Positions 16,291 through 25,196 of a stretch of 64,000 nucleotides of DNA are shown piece by piece (within the stretch, counting starts at the first letter, position 1; every line of letters begins with the position of its first letter). The DNA is from JBFXJF01 sp050175155 (GTDB lineage Bacteria; Bacillota; Bacilli; Tepidibacillales; Tepidibacillaceae): the NCBI GenBank assembly GCA_050175155.1, contig JBFXJF010000001.1:62001-126000 (forward strand), given 5' to 3'. Below the pieces are notes generated by a model. It saw only the letters and a program-made list of their open reading frames with translations, did not search any database and was not told the origin of the DNA. The translations under genes and the position numbers were made by a program.

Positions 16291-17465
16291 ACATTAGATG
16301 GATAAGAGGTTATGTTAAATGCAATTTAACAGGTAAAAACATTGAGTTATTTATAAACTTAATTCTTAATAGTGAGCTTGAAATATGGGATATTTCTATT
16401 ATAAAAAGAGGGCAAGCGAATTTCTCTATCTCTGTTAATGACTACCTTAAAATAAAGTCATTTTTAAAAAGGTCTAATACAAGAATTCATATTATTGAAA
16501 AGATAGGGCTGCCTTTTTTATTAAATAGGTTAAAAAATAGACTAGGGGTTCTTTTTGGGATAATTATTTTTATAATAATAATCTATCTATCCTCTTCAAT
16601 GATTTGGTCGATTGATATCGAAGGAAACAAGACAATTGAAGAAAGTATAATATATCAATCATTAAATGAAATTGGTGTTTCAAAAGGAATTTTTAAAAAG
16701 AAACTGCCTGAGAATGAATACATCAAAGAACAACTTATGCTTATGTTAGAAGATATATCCTGGGTCGGGGTAAATAGAGAGGGTACCAAGCTTCAGATCA
16801 CAATAGTGGAAAAAATAAAACCTAAAGAAAAAGAAATTGCTTTACCAAGCAATATTATCTCAAAAAAGGATGCCGTAATTTATAAAATATTAGCCGAGAA
16901 AGGGATTTCACAAGTAAAAATAAGTGACCGAGTTAAAAGAGGGGACATTCTTATTTCTGGAATTATTGGTAATGAAGAGAGAAGTGAAATAATAGCAGCA
17001 AAAGGAATAGTTCAGGGAATAGTATGGTACAAGTCAAGCATAACAATTTCTCTTAAACAAAAATGGAAAGAGTACACAGGAAACAAATACGAACAGAATT
17101 ATCTTGTTTTAGGTAATAGGATGATAAAATTTAAAGGATATGATATTATTCATTTTGAACAATATCAAATAGTTAATGATTGGAAACAGGTGTATTTTAA
17201 TAATTTCAAGCTTCCAGTGGGTATTTTAACCAAAAAAAGTTTAGAATATATAGATGGTCAGAGGACATTATCCGAAGAAGAGGCATATATAATTGCATTT
17301 GAACAGACAAAAAAATATTTATGTAGTAAAATTGATTCGGATAGTAAAATAATAAATGAGAAGATTATATCTAAAAATTTTAAAGATGGAAGATTAACAG
17401 TAGAAATATTATATGAAGTTATTGAAGATATCACTGCTACACAACTAATAATACAAGGTGAATGA
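16287..17465 (+). CDS. yqfD: Sporulation protein YqfD
   Basis: A 392-residue YqfD, start TTG in the overlap with yqfC. The N-terminal cytoplasmic part is followed by one membrane segment at about residues 88-108 (LGVLFGIIIFIIIIYLSSSM). The extracytoplasmic part begins IWSIDIEGNKTIEE, a POTRA/FtsQ-like start, and continues GDILISGIIGNEER. It is made under sporulation control in Bacillus. In B. subtilis phoH lies between yqfD and the pgpH gene; here it is missing and pgpH follows directly. Confidence 0.92.
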   Translation: MNIRWIRGYVKCNLTGKNIELFINLILNSELEIWDISIIKRGQANFSISVNDYLKIKSFLKRSNTRIHIIEKIGLPFLLNRLKNRLGVLFGIIIFIIIIYLSSSMIWSIDIEGNKTIEESIIYQSLNEIGVSKGIFKKKLPENEYIKEQLMLMLEDISWVGVNREGTKLQITIVEKIKPKEKEIALPSNIISKKDAVIYKILAEKGISQVKISDRVKRGDILISGIIGNEERSEIIAAKGIVQGIVWYKSSITISLKQKWKEYTGNKYEQNYLVLGNRMIKFKGYDIIHFEQYQIVNDWKQVYFNNFKLPVGILTKKSLEYIDGQRTLSEEEAYIIAFEQTKKYLCSKIDSDSKIINEKIISKNFKDGRLTVEILYEVIEDITATQLIIQGE

Positions 17466-17527
17466 ATGTATTATTTAGTTAAATGATAGGTAAACCTACC
17501 TTGACTCTAAGAAAGAGGAAAAAATTT

Positions 17528-19675
17528 ATGATGAAAAAAAGAATTGAGCTTGTTAAAGATATATTTGAAGGATCTAAACATAATTCTATAGTAAAAACAG
17601 CGTTATACATCTTACTTGCTATTGCTATGTATTTATTACTGTTGTTTCTGGTTATTCCAGAAACGTACCAATTAGAAGAAGGTCAAATTAGTCCAGTAAC
17701 ATTATATTCACCAATAAAGGTCGTTGATGAAGTTGAAACTGAACGAATAAAAACTGAAGCGGCTAATAAAGCAAACGAAGTATATAGTGTAAGCTACACT
17801 ATTATTGATGACCAAAAAAATAAATTAGACAATCTGTTTTATGAGGTATCTTTAGTTTATGAACAGATAAATCAAAATACAAATCTTGATAAGGAAGATA
17901 AAATTAAACTTTTTAAAGAACTCTCAGTATTGGCGTTTTTAAGCGATGAATCAATAGAATATGTAGCTTTTCTATCAGATGAAAAATTTAAGAATTTAAA
18001 ATATATAACTATAACGACATTAGATGTTGTTATGGGTACTAATATTATGCTGTCCGAATTAGATAGAGCATATGAAAAAGTAGAGGATTTAAATTTAAGT
18101 AATCCATATGATGATGATCTAGAAATTATTAACCTTGCCAATGAGATAACTAATTATTTTGTAAAGCCTAATTATTTCTATGATTCTGCGAAAACTCTAC
18201 AAAGTAGAGAAGATGCTAAAAACAATATAGAACCAGTATATATAAAAAAGGATGAATTAATAGTAAGTGAGGGTCAGACAATTGATAGTAGGACCTATGA
18301 CCAACTAAAAGCTGTAGGGTTATTAAAGGAGTCAACCGCAATATGGCCATATTTTGGTTTAAGCTTATTGATTCTTTTACTTATCTTTTTACTTTACTAC
18401 AGTATTAGAAGAATGAATCCTGCTTTACATCAAGATAATTTTCAATTGTTGATGTTATTTATCATCATGGTATTAACTTTTATTAGTGTTAGTTTAGTAG
18501 GGATAGTTAATGAAAGTTTTCTAAGTCCCGCCATGGGTTACTTAGCACCTATAGCATTTGGAGTAATGTTAATTACAGCATTATTTAGTTTAAGATTTGC
18601 GATTATTAGTGCAGTTATTTTTAGTATATTTGCAAGCCTAGTGTTTAACTCCGATCAAACAATGATTTTTGATTATAAGTATGGCTTTGTTTTATTAATT
18701 GGAAGTATAGCCGGGGCTTTTGCAATGAAGAATATTAAACAAAGGTCCTCTATATTTTATGCAGGAGTTGTTGTAGCTTTATTTAATCTTTTTTCTATAT
18801 TAGTAATAATCTTACTATCGACACAAATCTATTCTACTAGAGATATCATTCAGATGTTATCATTTGGTGTAATAAATGGAATAATTTCTTCGATATTAAT
18901 GGTTGGAATGCTTCCGTTTCTAGAATCAGTCTTTGGGGTTTTGTCACCAATCAAGCTAACTGAACTATCTAATTCTAATCATCCACTATTGCGTAAACTG
19001 TTAATTGAAACCCCTGGGACATATCATCATAGTATTATTGTTGGTAATTTGGCGGAATCAGCGGCTGAAGCAATTGGCGCTAATGGATTACTTGCTCGAG
19101 TAGGGGCATATTATCATGATGTAGGAAAAACCAAAAGACCAACGTTTTTTGTAGAAAATCAACTAAATCTTGAAAATCCACATGACAAGATATCACCCAC
19201 TCTAAGTAAAAATATTATATTAGCACACACAAAAGACGGAGTAGAGATGTTAAAAGAATATAGGTTACCTGGAGCAATTCAAGATATAGTAATGCAGCAT
19301 CATGGCACGGCAGTGCTAAAATATTTTTATAATAAGGCATTAAAAGAATCTGACGAATATATTCCTGAGAGTGATTATCGTTACGCTGGTCCAAAAGCAC
19401 AAACAAAAGAAGCGGCTATTGTAGGAATTGCTGATAGTGTAGAAGCTGCAGTTAGGTCACTTTCATCTACTACTAATGAGACTATTGAGGATACAGTTGA
19501 GAAAATTATAAAAGACAATTTAATGGATGGACAATTAAATGAATGTGATTTAACTTTTAAGGAATTAGAAATAATTTCTGTATCAATGTTAGAAAATTTA
19601 AAGGGCATTTTTCACCCAAGGATTGAGTATCCCGATGACAAAGAACTTGAAGAAAACAAAGGAGCAAAAATTTAG
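17528..19675 (+). CDS. pgpH: Cyclic di-AMP phosphodiesterase, PgpH type (YqfF)
   Basis: A 715-residue 7TMR-HD protein. ATG 17528, with AAGAGGAAAAAATTT before it, is preferred over the in-frame ATG at 17483. An N-terminal membrane segment leads to an extracytoplasmic domain rich in acidic residues. About seven membrane segments span residues 280-475. The HD domain has GTYHHSIIVGNLAESAAEAIG, YYHDVGKTKRP and MQHHGTAVLKYFY. PgpH degrades the essential messenger c-di-AMP. Confidence 0.92.
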   Translation: MMKKRIELVKDIFEGSKHNSIVKTALYILLAIAMYLLLLFLVIPETYQLEEGQISPVTLYSPIKVVDEVETERIKTEAANKANEVYSVSYTIIDDQKNKLDNLFYEVSLVYEQINQNTNLDKEDKIKLFKELSVLAFLSDESIEYVAFLSDEKFKNLKYITITTLDVVMGTNIMLSELDRAYEKVEDLNLSNPYDDDLEIINLANEITNYFVKPNYFYDSAKTLQSREDAKNNIEPVYIKKDELIVSEGQTIDSRTYDQLKAVGLLKESTAIWPYFGLSLLILLLIFLLYYSIRRMNPALHQDNFQLLMLFIIMVLTFISVSLVGIVNESFLSPAMGYLAPIAFGVMLITALFSLRFAIISAVIFSIFASLVFNSDQTMIFDYKYGFVLLIGSIAGAFAMKNIKQRSSIFYAGVVVALFNLFSILVIILLSTQIYSTRDIIQMLSFGVINGIISSILMVGMLPFLESVFGVLSPIKLTELSNSNHPLLRKLLIETPGTYHHSIIVGNLAESAAEAIGANGLLARVGAYYHDVGKTKRPTFFVENQLNLENPHDKISPTLSKNIILAHTKDGVEMLKEYRLPGAIQDIVMQHHGTAVLKYFYNKALKESDEYIPESDYRYAGPKAQTKEAAIVGIADSVEAAVRSLSSTTNETIEDTVEKIIKDNLMDGQLNECDLTFKELEIISVSMLENLKGIFHPRIEYPDDKELEENKGAKI

Positions 19676-19677
19676 CT

Positions 19678-20172
19678 ATGATTGAAGTAGAGATAGCGAA
19701 TGAACAAAATATAAGGGAGATTTCGGACAAAGAGCTACAATTAGTTATTGAAGTAATTCAAGAATGCGCAAAAATAGAAAAAACCAATGATGGCGAAGTG
19801 TCGGTAATCCTTACGGATGATATTACAATTCAACAGTTAAATCTTGACTATAGAGGAATAGATAAAGTAACGGACGTATTATCCTTTGCAATGAATGAAG
19901 CAACAGAAGAAGAGATCGAATTGAATTTCGACGATTATGACGATTTTGAAGATTTTGAAGTCCCTAACATTTTAGGAGATATTATAATCTCTATTCCTAG
20001 AGTTATTGATCAGGCAAAAGATTATGGGCACTCCTTTAATAGGGAATTAGCTTTTCTAACTCTTCACGGTTTTTTACATCTACTTGGGTATGATCATAAA
20101 ACTGAGGAAGAGGAAAATGTAATGATTAACAAACAAGAATATGTATTAAATAGTCTAGGTATCATGAGGTGA
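19678..20172 (+). CDS. ybeY: Endoribonuclease YbeY
   Basis: A 164-residue metalloprotein with the signature HGFLHLLGYDHKTEEE, whose three histidines bind zinc, and TDVLSFAM, both diagnostic of YbeY. It acts in 16S rRNA 3'-end maturation and ribosome quality control. It starts three bases after pgpH. The acidic insert around NFDDYDDFEDFEVPN occupies the loop where many homologues carry a short acidic stretch. Confidence 0.95.
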   Translation: MIEVEIANEQNIREISDKELQLVIEVIQECAKIEKTNDGEVSVILTDDITIQQLNLDYRGIDKVTDVLSFAMNEATEEEIELNFDDYDDFEDFEVPNILGDIIISIPRVIDQAKDYGHSFNRELAFLTLHGFLHLLGYDHKTEEEENVMINKQEYVLNSLGIMR

Positions 20173-20179
20173 TAATAGC

Positions 20180-20863
20180 TTGAAATTAAAGAAGTTAATT
20201 AGAAGCTTTCACTTTGCTAGCGAAGGAATAGTATATGCAATCAATACCCAGCGTAATATGAAGATACACATTTCTATAGCGTTATTTATTCTTCTGCTGG
20301 GAATGTATTTACATTTTAATCAGCTTGAGGTTTTAATAACTTTTTTTTGTATAGCATTAGTAATTTCAGCTGAGATTTTTAATACAGCAATTGAGAAAAC
20401 TGTTGATATGTTGACAAAAGAGTATAACCATTCTGCAAAAATTGCTAAAGATTCAGCTGCTGGAGCGGTATTATTTACAGTGTTAATTGTCATTTTAATT
20501 GGTGTTGTCTTAATACTTCCATATTTACAAGTATTATTTTCAGGCGACTGGATAAAACCACCAGCACAACCTTTAGCATTCTATTCTTTACAAGCTTTAT
20601 TTTTATTGCTGACTACTTATATATTAAAAGCATATTGGTATAGAAAAAATATTGACAGACAACCGGATATTATTATAGGAATATTTTTTTACTTGATATC
20701 ATTATTAAGTTTATATAATTCGGAGATTAGGTTTATATTAGTAAGTATATTATTATTATTTTTAATTGTTTTATTTTATAAAAGGTATTCATGGCTAGTT
20801 ATTATTCAAAACGGAATTATATCTATTGGAGGGGTATATCTATTACATTTGGCATTTTATTAA
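20180..20863 (+). CDS. dgkA: Diacylglycerol/undecaprenol kinase with a membrane C-terminal extension
   Basis: The gene starts at TTG 20180, eight bases after ybeY. Residues 1-115 are a standard DgkA domain: FHFASEGIVYAINTQRNMKIH, then AEIFNTAIEKTVD with the catalytic glutamates, and KDSAAGAVL. The protein is 227 residues, about 100 longer than typical DgkA. The extension has four or five hydrophobic segments and no recognised active site. Some Clostridia fuse DgkA to PAP2 phosphatases, but I see no PAP2 motif here. Gram-positive DgkA phosphorylates undecaprenol. Confidence 0.87.
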   Translation: MKLKKLIRSFHFASEGIVYAINTQRNMKIHISIALFILLLGMYLHFNQLEVLITFFCIALVISAEIFNTAIEKTVDMLTKEYNHSAKIAKDSAAGAVLFTVLIVILIGVVLILPYLQVLFSGDWIKPPAQPLAFYSLQALFLLLTTYILKAYWYRKNIDRQPDIIIGIFFYLISLLSLYNSEIRFILVSILLLFLIVLFYKRYSWLVIIQNGIISIGGVYLLHLAFY

Positions 20864-20908
20864 TTTAGTAGAAATTTTATACTTGATATTTATGAGGAGG
20901 TAATTCTT

Positions 20909-21322
20909 ATTAATAAAGAAGAATTGATAAATTTAGCAAAAGATGCTCGGAAAAATGCTTATGTTCCTTACTCGAATTTTAAAGTAGGAGCAGCTGCCTT
21001 AATGACAGATGGGCGAGTTTATAAAGGGGCAAATATTGAGAATGCATCTTATGGTCTTTCGAATTGTGCTGAAAGGAATGCAATCTTTAGTGCTATATCA
21101 GATGGTTTTGGAGTTCATGATTTTGTTTCAATCGCAATAATAGCAGATACAAGTGAAGCCGTTTCGCCATGTGGAGCCTGTCGGCAGGTTATGGCCGAAT
21201 TTTTTGATTCCAAGGTGAAGATTTACTTGGCTAATATAAATGGAAATGTAGAAGAAACTAATATTGAAAACTTATTACCAGGTGCTTTTATTCGGGAGGA
21301 TATGAATGATTCAAATAAATAG
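20909..21322 (+). CDS. cdd: Cytidine deaminase (apparent ATT start)
   Basis: The homotetrameric cytidine deaminase pattern is complete: AYVPYSNFKVGAA, ENASYGLSNCAERNAIF with the Zn/catalytic CAE, and SPCGACRQVMAEF. A consensus AGGAGG at 20895-20900 lies eight bases before ATT 20909. The first standard start, TTG 20924, is 23 bases from it and would trim a conserved NKEEL lead. I therefore read the start as ATT (137 residues). It deaminates cytidine and deoxycytidine. The 3' end overlaps era by 17 bases. Confidence 0.9.
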   Translation: MNKEELINLAKDARKNAYVPYSNFKVGAAALMTDGRVYKGANIENASYGLSNCAERNAIFSAISDGFGVHDFVSIAIIADTSEAVSPCGACRQVMAEFFDSKVKIYLANINGNVEETNIENLLPGAFIREDMNDSNK

Positions 21323-22220
21323 CAAATCAGGATTTGTCACGATAATTGGACGACCCAACGTTGGTAAATCAACCTTACTTAATAAGGTAATGGGGCAAAA
21401 AATAGCGATTATGTCAGATAAGCCACAAACAACTAGAAATAAAATAAGAGCTATCTACACTGATAAAGATAAAGGACAAATAGTTTTTATTGATACACCT
21501 GGCATACATAAACCGAAATCAAAACTTGGCAATTACATGATGAATATAACTTTGAATTCTCTTCAAGAGGTAGATATAATCTTATATCTAGTTGACGTAA
21601 CGGAGGAGTTTGGCGCTGGTGAACTTTTTATAGTTGAACAATTAAAGGAAGTAAGAAATACCCCGGTCTATTTAATACTTAATAAGATTGATTTAATTCA
21701 TCCAGAGGCACTTTTACCTATTATAGATAAGTATCGTCATTATCTTGATTTTGCAGAAATAGTCCCTATATCTGCTCTCAAAGGAAATAATTTATCAACA
21801 TTGATTGATTTGCTTTTTAAAAAATTACCCGAGGGACCGTTTTATTATCCTGATGATCAAATTGTAGATTACCCCGAACGTTTTATTGTAGCTGAATTTA
21901 TTCGGGAAAAAATCTTAAATAATACCCGAGAAGAGGTCCCTCATTCGATAGCGGTTGTTATTGAATCAATGAGACCAGGGGTAGAGAACCCAGAGACAGT
22001 AACAATTAATGCAGTAATCTATATTGAGAGGAAATCTCAAAAAGGAATTATTATCGGGAAGAATGGGAGCATGTTAAAACAAATAGGAACACAAGCAAGG
22101 GTTGACATCGAAAATTTACTAGGAACAAAGATATTTCTCGAATTATGGGTTAAAGTAAAAGATGATTGGCGAAATAAAGATCATTTATTAAAAGAATTCG
22201 GTTATAATACAATCGAATAA
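21306..22220 (+). CDS. era: GTPase Era
   Basis: A 304-residue GTPase starting inside the end of cdd, behind GGGAGGAT. G1 is GRPNVGKSTLLN, G3 DTPGIHKPKSK and G4 NKIDL. The C-terminal KH domain has KSQKGIIIGKNGSMLKQIG. Era binds the 3' end of 16S rRNA and aids 30S assembly, functionally close to YbeY encoded nearby. Confidence 0.97.
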   Translation: MIQINSKSGFVTIIGRPNVGKSTLLNKVMGQKIAIMSDKPQTTRNKIRAIYTDKDKGQIVFIDTPGIHKPKSKLGNYMMNITLNSLQEVDIILYLVDVTEEFGAGELFIVEQLKEVRNTPVYLILNKIDLIHPEALLPIIDKYRHYLDFAEIVPISALKGNNLSTLIDLLFKKLPEGPFYYPDDQIVDYPERFIVAEFIREKILNNTREEVPHSIAVVIESMRPGVENPETVTINAVIYIERKSQKGIIIGKNGSMLKQIGTQARVDIENLLGTKIFLELWVKVKDDWRNKDHLLKEFGYNTIE

Positions 22221-22287
22221 CTGGTAGTATTTTTTAGATATATTTTATGTTAATATTTAATAGTTATGAAATAAGGGAGGAAATTAG

Positions 22288-22440
22288 ATGAAACATATTA
22301 AAATTTTAGCAAAAAATCGCCTTCAGGACACGATGTTAACTGGTACTTGCGAGAAATGTTCAGCGTCATGCCAGTCCGCATGTAAAACTTCGATGACGGT
22401 AAGTAATATTATCTGTTATAACAAAACAGAGAAAAAATAA
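22288..22440 (+). CDS. scfA: SCIFF ranthipeptide precursor with five cysteines
   Basis: A 50-residue peptide with a GGGAGG Shine-Dalgarno. The start MKHIKILAKNRLQDTM and the cluster C21-x2-C24-x3-C28-x3-C32 match the SCIFF family (six Cys in forty-five). The family motif CKTSCTV is CKTSMTV here, so the fifth cysteine is Met36, leaving Cys21, 24, 28, 32 and 43. Cys32 and Thr37, the pair reported as thioether-linked in studied SCIFF peptides (from memory), are both present. The maturase gene lies 2.8 kb downstream. Confidence 0.92.
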   Translation: MKHIKILAKNRLQDTMLTGTCEKCSASCQSACKTSMTVSNIICYNKTEKK

Positions 22441-22461
22441 AATAATCAGTTTCGTGACAAT

Positions 22462-22505
22462 AACGGCAGGATATACATACGTATATTCTGCCGTTTGCTA
22501 TTTCA
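22462..22505 (+). terminator. Terminator after the SCIFF gene
   Basis: AACGGCAG pairs with CTGCCGTT, and inner ATATAC/GTATAT pairs extend the stem around an ATAC loop. TTTGCTATTT follows. The stem is long and GC-rich at its base, so the SCIFF precursor is probably a separate short transcript, with maturase expression depending on another promoter. Confidence 0.8.
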
Positions 22506-22547
22506 AAATAGAATATAAAATTAAAAATATACATATATAGATAATTA

Positions 22548-22579
22548 TTGACAGAGAATTACAGATGTGATTTGATAAT
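22548..22579 (+). promoter_or_regulatory. Candidate promoter of the secreted protein-maturase unit
   Basis: TTGACA at 22548-22553 is a perfect -35 box. The -10 is less clear: TTTGAT at 22571 (17-bp spacer) or GATAAT at 22574 (20-bp spacer). It lies in the gap after the SCIFF terminator. Confidence 0.45.
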
Positions 22580-22672
22580 ATTGTAATCATACATATATTT
22601 CGAATAAAGTATTAATATTTGCATATATATTGAGTTGTTAGCTGCTGATAATTACTAAGGGGGGTTTATAAT

Positions 22673-24583
22673 TTGAGTAATAAGTTGCTTATTGGTGGTG
22701 GTGCAATTGCGTGTTGTGCTGTGGCTGCTGCAATAGCTGTTGCAATGTCAGTTAGCACACCGAGTATGAGTGAGGAACAATCAGTTCAGGGGCGGGAAGT
22801 TTCTGAAGAAGATTTAACACCTGATGAAAGGGACCGTGAAGATAGAATTGAAGGACTACTAAGTAATTATGTTTTTTATAAAGGAACGGTTACAATCTAT
22901 GAAAAACAGAGTTGGAAATCTTTATACCAAGACGCATCCTCAGGAATAGGCGATGCAATTTTTAGTTCAGAGGAAATCATTGTCTACGACAACAATACAG
23001 ATATCTCTTATATTATGGGTAGATTCATGTCTTATGAGAGTCAGCATGTTGTTACGGTTAATGACATGAATGGAAATTATATTGGAACTGGAAATGTTAG
23101 TGGATTGGGTAATTTAACTGAGTATTATGGAAAGGGATTTTTAAAAGAAGTAGTAATTGAGGATGCTTCAGCTTCTGCTAACAAACAATATATTCTTGAT
23201 TTCTCAATGAATCCAGTTAGAATGAATAACAAAGAATCTATCATTTATCCAAATCCGTTGCCTCATAAAGTTGATTGGGTCACATATTTATCTACATCTG
23301 ATACTACGCGATTAGGTGCTGCTAGAATTTGGCCGCCTGATGAAAATACAAACACTGTACTTAATTTAGTCCCTGGTCTTTCAGACATAAGTGATTCTAA
23401 AGGTTATAATGCTAGTGAAACTTATGCATATGAAGCAACAGATCGTATTTTTGTTCCCGTAGGGACATTTACATATGATTATAAAAAAATGACATACGAA
23501 GAAGTTCGAGAGGAATTATCCGAATTAAAAGAGGATGCTGAGTTTGAAGAGGCATATGAAGAAATGGCAAAAAACCAACCACCTGCATGGCAGGAAACAG
23601 CACTCTTTGCTGATGATTTAGGAGCTATTGCTACTAGTTCATCAATGGTCCTAAATGGTTTTGAAGGTGCACTATCAGGTGATTTTACAGATAGTCAACA
23701 GATTGATAATTCTGTCAATTCAATAACGAATAATCCTACGATTCAAGAAGGTTTGGAAAAGTTCGAAAGAGATGTAAATGATGTTGCTGCTGATCAAGGA
23801 AGCACGAGACAATTAGATGATTTCGTTCTTGAGACGAGCAACGATGAAAATGGTGGGACAGAACAAAGGAGATTGCAGGCAGAGCTAAATGCAGTTTTAC
23901 CCCTATTTAAAGAATTAACGGATGTTTATGATTCAGGTCAAAAAGCACTACAAGAAGATCTTACGGAGCTTAAAGCCTATTCGAATATGACAGGAGATAG
24001 ACCGGAGGATAAGATTCTCACTATTTTGTTAGATTGTCAGGAAAACGTAAAAATATTGCAAAATGCTAATATTTATTTAAATCAAATGCTTGCAGATTTT
24101 CAAATTACCTTAACCGAACTTAACGGAAATCCTGAAGCTGATACTGAAATGCGGTATTCCGAACTTAATAAAGTGTATCAATTATGGACAGAAACACTGA
24201 AAACGTTTAAGAATAGTGGGAATTTAAATTTTAATGTGGATGTATTAAGTGGCGTCACTGCACCTAAGGGTTATCCTAATGATGTAATAAAAATTATCGA
24301 CGGAGCTACTATTGCAATGTCTGAAGTTATAAAGGATGAGGAGACGTTAAAAGATGGTTATGCATTGACATTAAAAACTGATTTAGCTATTGAAGAAGCT
24401 TTACAGTTTTATAAAAACTTTTTAAAAAATGTACCTGATGTAAGTACTTTTAACTTTAATGGTGTTTCCACACTTACAGGTGAGAAGGGTGGGTATGAGT
24501 TTAGTATAATGGTAATGCAAAACAGTCTTGGTGGGAATGAAAAAACGGCATTACAGATTATGCTGACTCCAGTTTCAGAATAA
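22673..24583 (+). CDS. Secreted or membrane-anchored protein of unknown function in the SCIFF locus
   Basis: A 636-residue protein starting at TTG 22673 behind AAGGGGGG. An N-terminal hydrophobic segment (residues 5-26, IGGGAIACCAVAAAIAVAMS) is a signal or anchor. The rest is extracytoplasmic: a beta-rich N-terminal half with Trp/Tyr, then mainly helical regions at about 270-520, and a C-terminal alpha/beta domain (EEALQFYKNFLKNV). I recognise no enzyme motif. The C-terminal domain resembles, by eye, the lipoprotein encoded next. Its place between SCIFF precursor and maturase suggests, but does not show, a linked role. Confidence 0.7.
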   Translation: MSNKLLIGGGAIACCAVAAAIAVAMSVSTPSMSEEQSVQGREVSEEDLTPDERDREDRIEGLLSNYVFYKGTVTIYEKQSWKSLYQDASSGIGDAIFSSEEIIVYDNNTDISYIMGRFMSYESQHVVTVNDMNGNYIGTGNVSGLGNLTEYYGKGFLKEVVIEDASASANKQYILDFSMNPVRMNNKESIIYPNPLPHKVDWVTYLSTSDTTRLGAARIWPPDENTNTVLNLVPGLSDISDSKGYNASETYAYEATDRIFVPVGTFTYDYKKMTYEEVREELSELKEDAEFEEAYEEMAKNQPPAWQETALFADDLGAIATSSSMVLNGFEGALSGDFTDSQQIDNSVNSITNNPTIQEGLEKFERDVNDVAADQGSTRQLDDFVLETSNDENGGTEQRRLQAELNAVLPLFKELTDVYDSGQKALQEDLTELKAYSNMTGDRPEDKILTILLDCQENVKILQNANIYLNQMLADFQITLTELNGNPEADTEMRYSELNKVYQLWTETLKTFKNSGNLNFNVDVLSGVTAPKGYPNDVIKIIDGATIAMSEVIKDEETLKDGYALTLKTDLAIEEALQFYKNFLKNVPDVSTFNFNGVSTLTGEKGGYEFSIMVMQNSLGGNEKTALQIMLTPVSE

Positions 24584-24610
24584 ATTAACTAAATGATAGG
24601 GGAGAAAAAA

Positions 24611-25060
24611 ATGAAAAGTAAGTTAATGTTTGTTTTACTAATTTGTTCTTGTAGTCTTTTGATTTTCTCAGGATGCGGGACGACAGATAAAATTACAGAC
24701 AAAGTTGTAGAAGAGGCCTCTGAGTCTGTATTAGAAAACTTCAGCGATGGAAATATAGACGTAGAGACTACATGGCCAGAAGACAAAATGGGTATTTTAC
24801 CTAAACCAAATGGAACAATTACTTATGTATTTCATGACGAATTCAATAATAGTTTTACAGTTGAAGTAACTGATGTCAACAAAGATGATTTCGAAGATTA
24901 TATTACTAATGTTAAAGATGCAGGCTATAGCACTGACATGGAAATGACAAATGATGGAATATATCGTTTTTCTGGCAAACATAGCGATAAATCTGAAGTG
25001 ATGATTACTTATACAGAAGATACTAATTCAGGGATAATTATATATATCGTTGGAGAATAG
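24611..25060 (+). CDS. Small lipoprotein of unknown function
   Basis: Start at ATG 24611 behind AGGGGAGAAAAAA, giving 149 residues. The signal peptide ends in the lipobox FSGC (Cys22), so the protein should be attached to the outer face of the membrane. The mature part is one acidic alpha/beta domain: TVEVTDVNKDDFEDYITNVKDAGY, then DGIYRFSGKHSDKSEVMITY. The pattern matches clostridial lipoproteins of unknown function and, loosely, the C-terminus of the preceding protein. It is 28 bases from that gene and surely co-transcribed. Confidence 0.72.
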   Translation: MKSKLMFVLLICSCSLLIFSGCGTTDKITDKVVEEASESVLENFSDGNIDVETTWPEDKMGILPKPNGTITYVFHDEFNNSFTVEVTDVNKDDFEDYITNVKDAGYSTDMEMTNDGIYRFSGKHSDKSEVMITYTEDTNSGIIIYIVGE

Positions 25061-25086
25061 GCTTTAATATAATTCAAGTTACAGAC

Positions 25087-25137
25087 AATGAAAGTACTGG
25101 GGTAACAGGATAATTCCTTTATCTCAGTACTTTCATT
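25087..25137 (+). terminator. Hairpin between lipoprotein and SCIFF maturase genes
   Basis: AATGAAAGTACTG and CAGTACTTTCATT make a perfect 13-bp stem with a 25-nt loop. No T-run follows, so it may be a weak terminator, an RNA-processing site or a read-through hairpin. Confidence 0.5.
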
Positions 25138-25196
25138 TATTGAAAAAGTGTGTCATTATAGGAATATGAATTGGGGTTGGGGAGGAAAAATTAAAG

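Noticed and set aside
17466..17527. A lost phoH gene between yqfD and pgpH
   Set aside because: The 62-bp gap holds no remnant of phoH. Its absence from this position is a gene-order difference, not evidence of a pseudogene.
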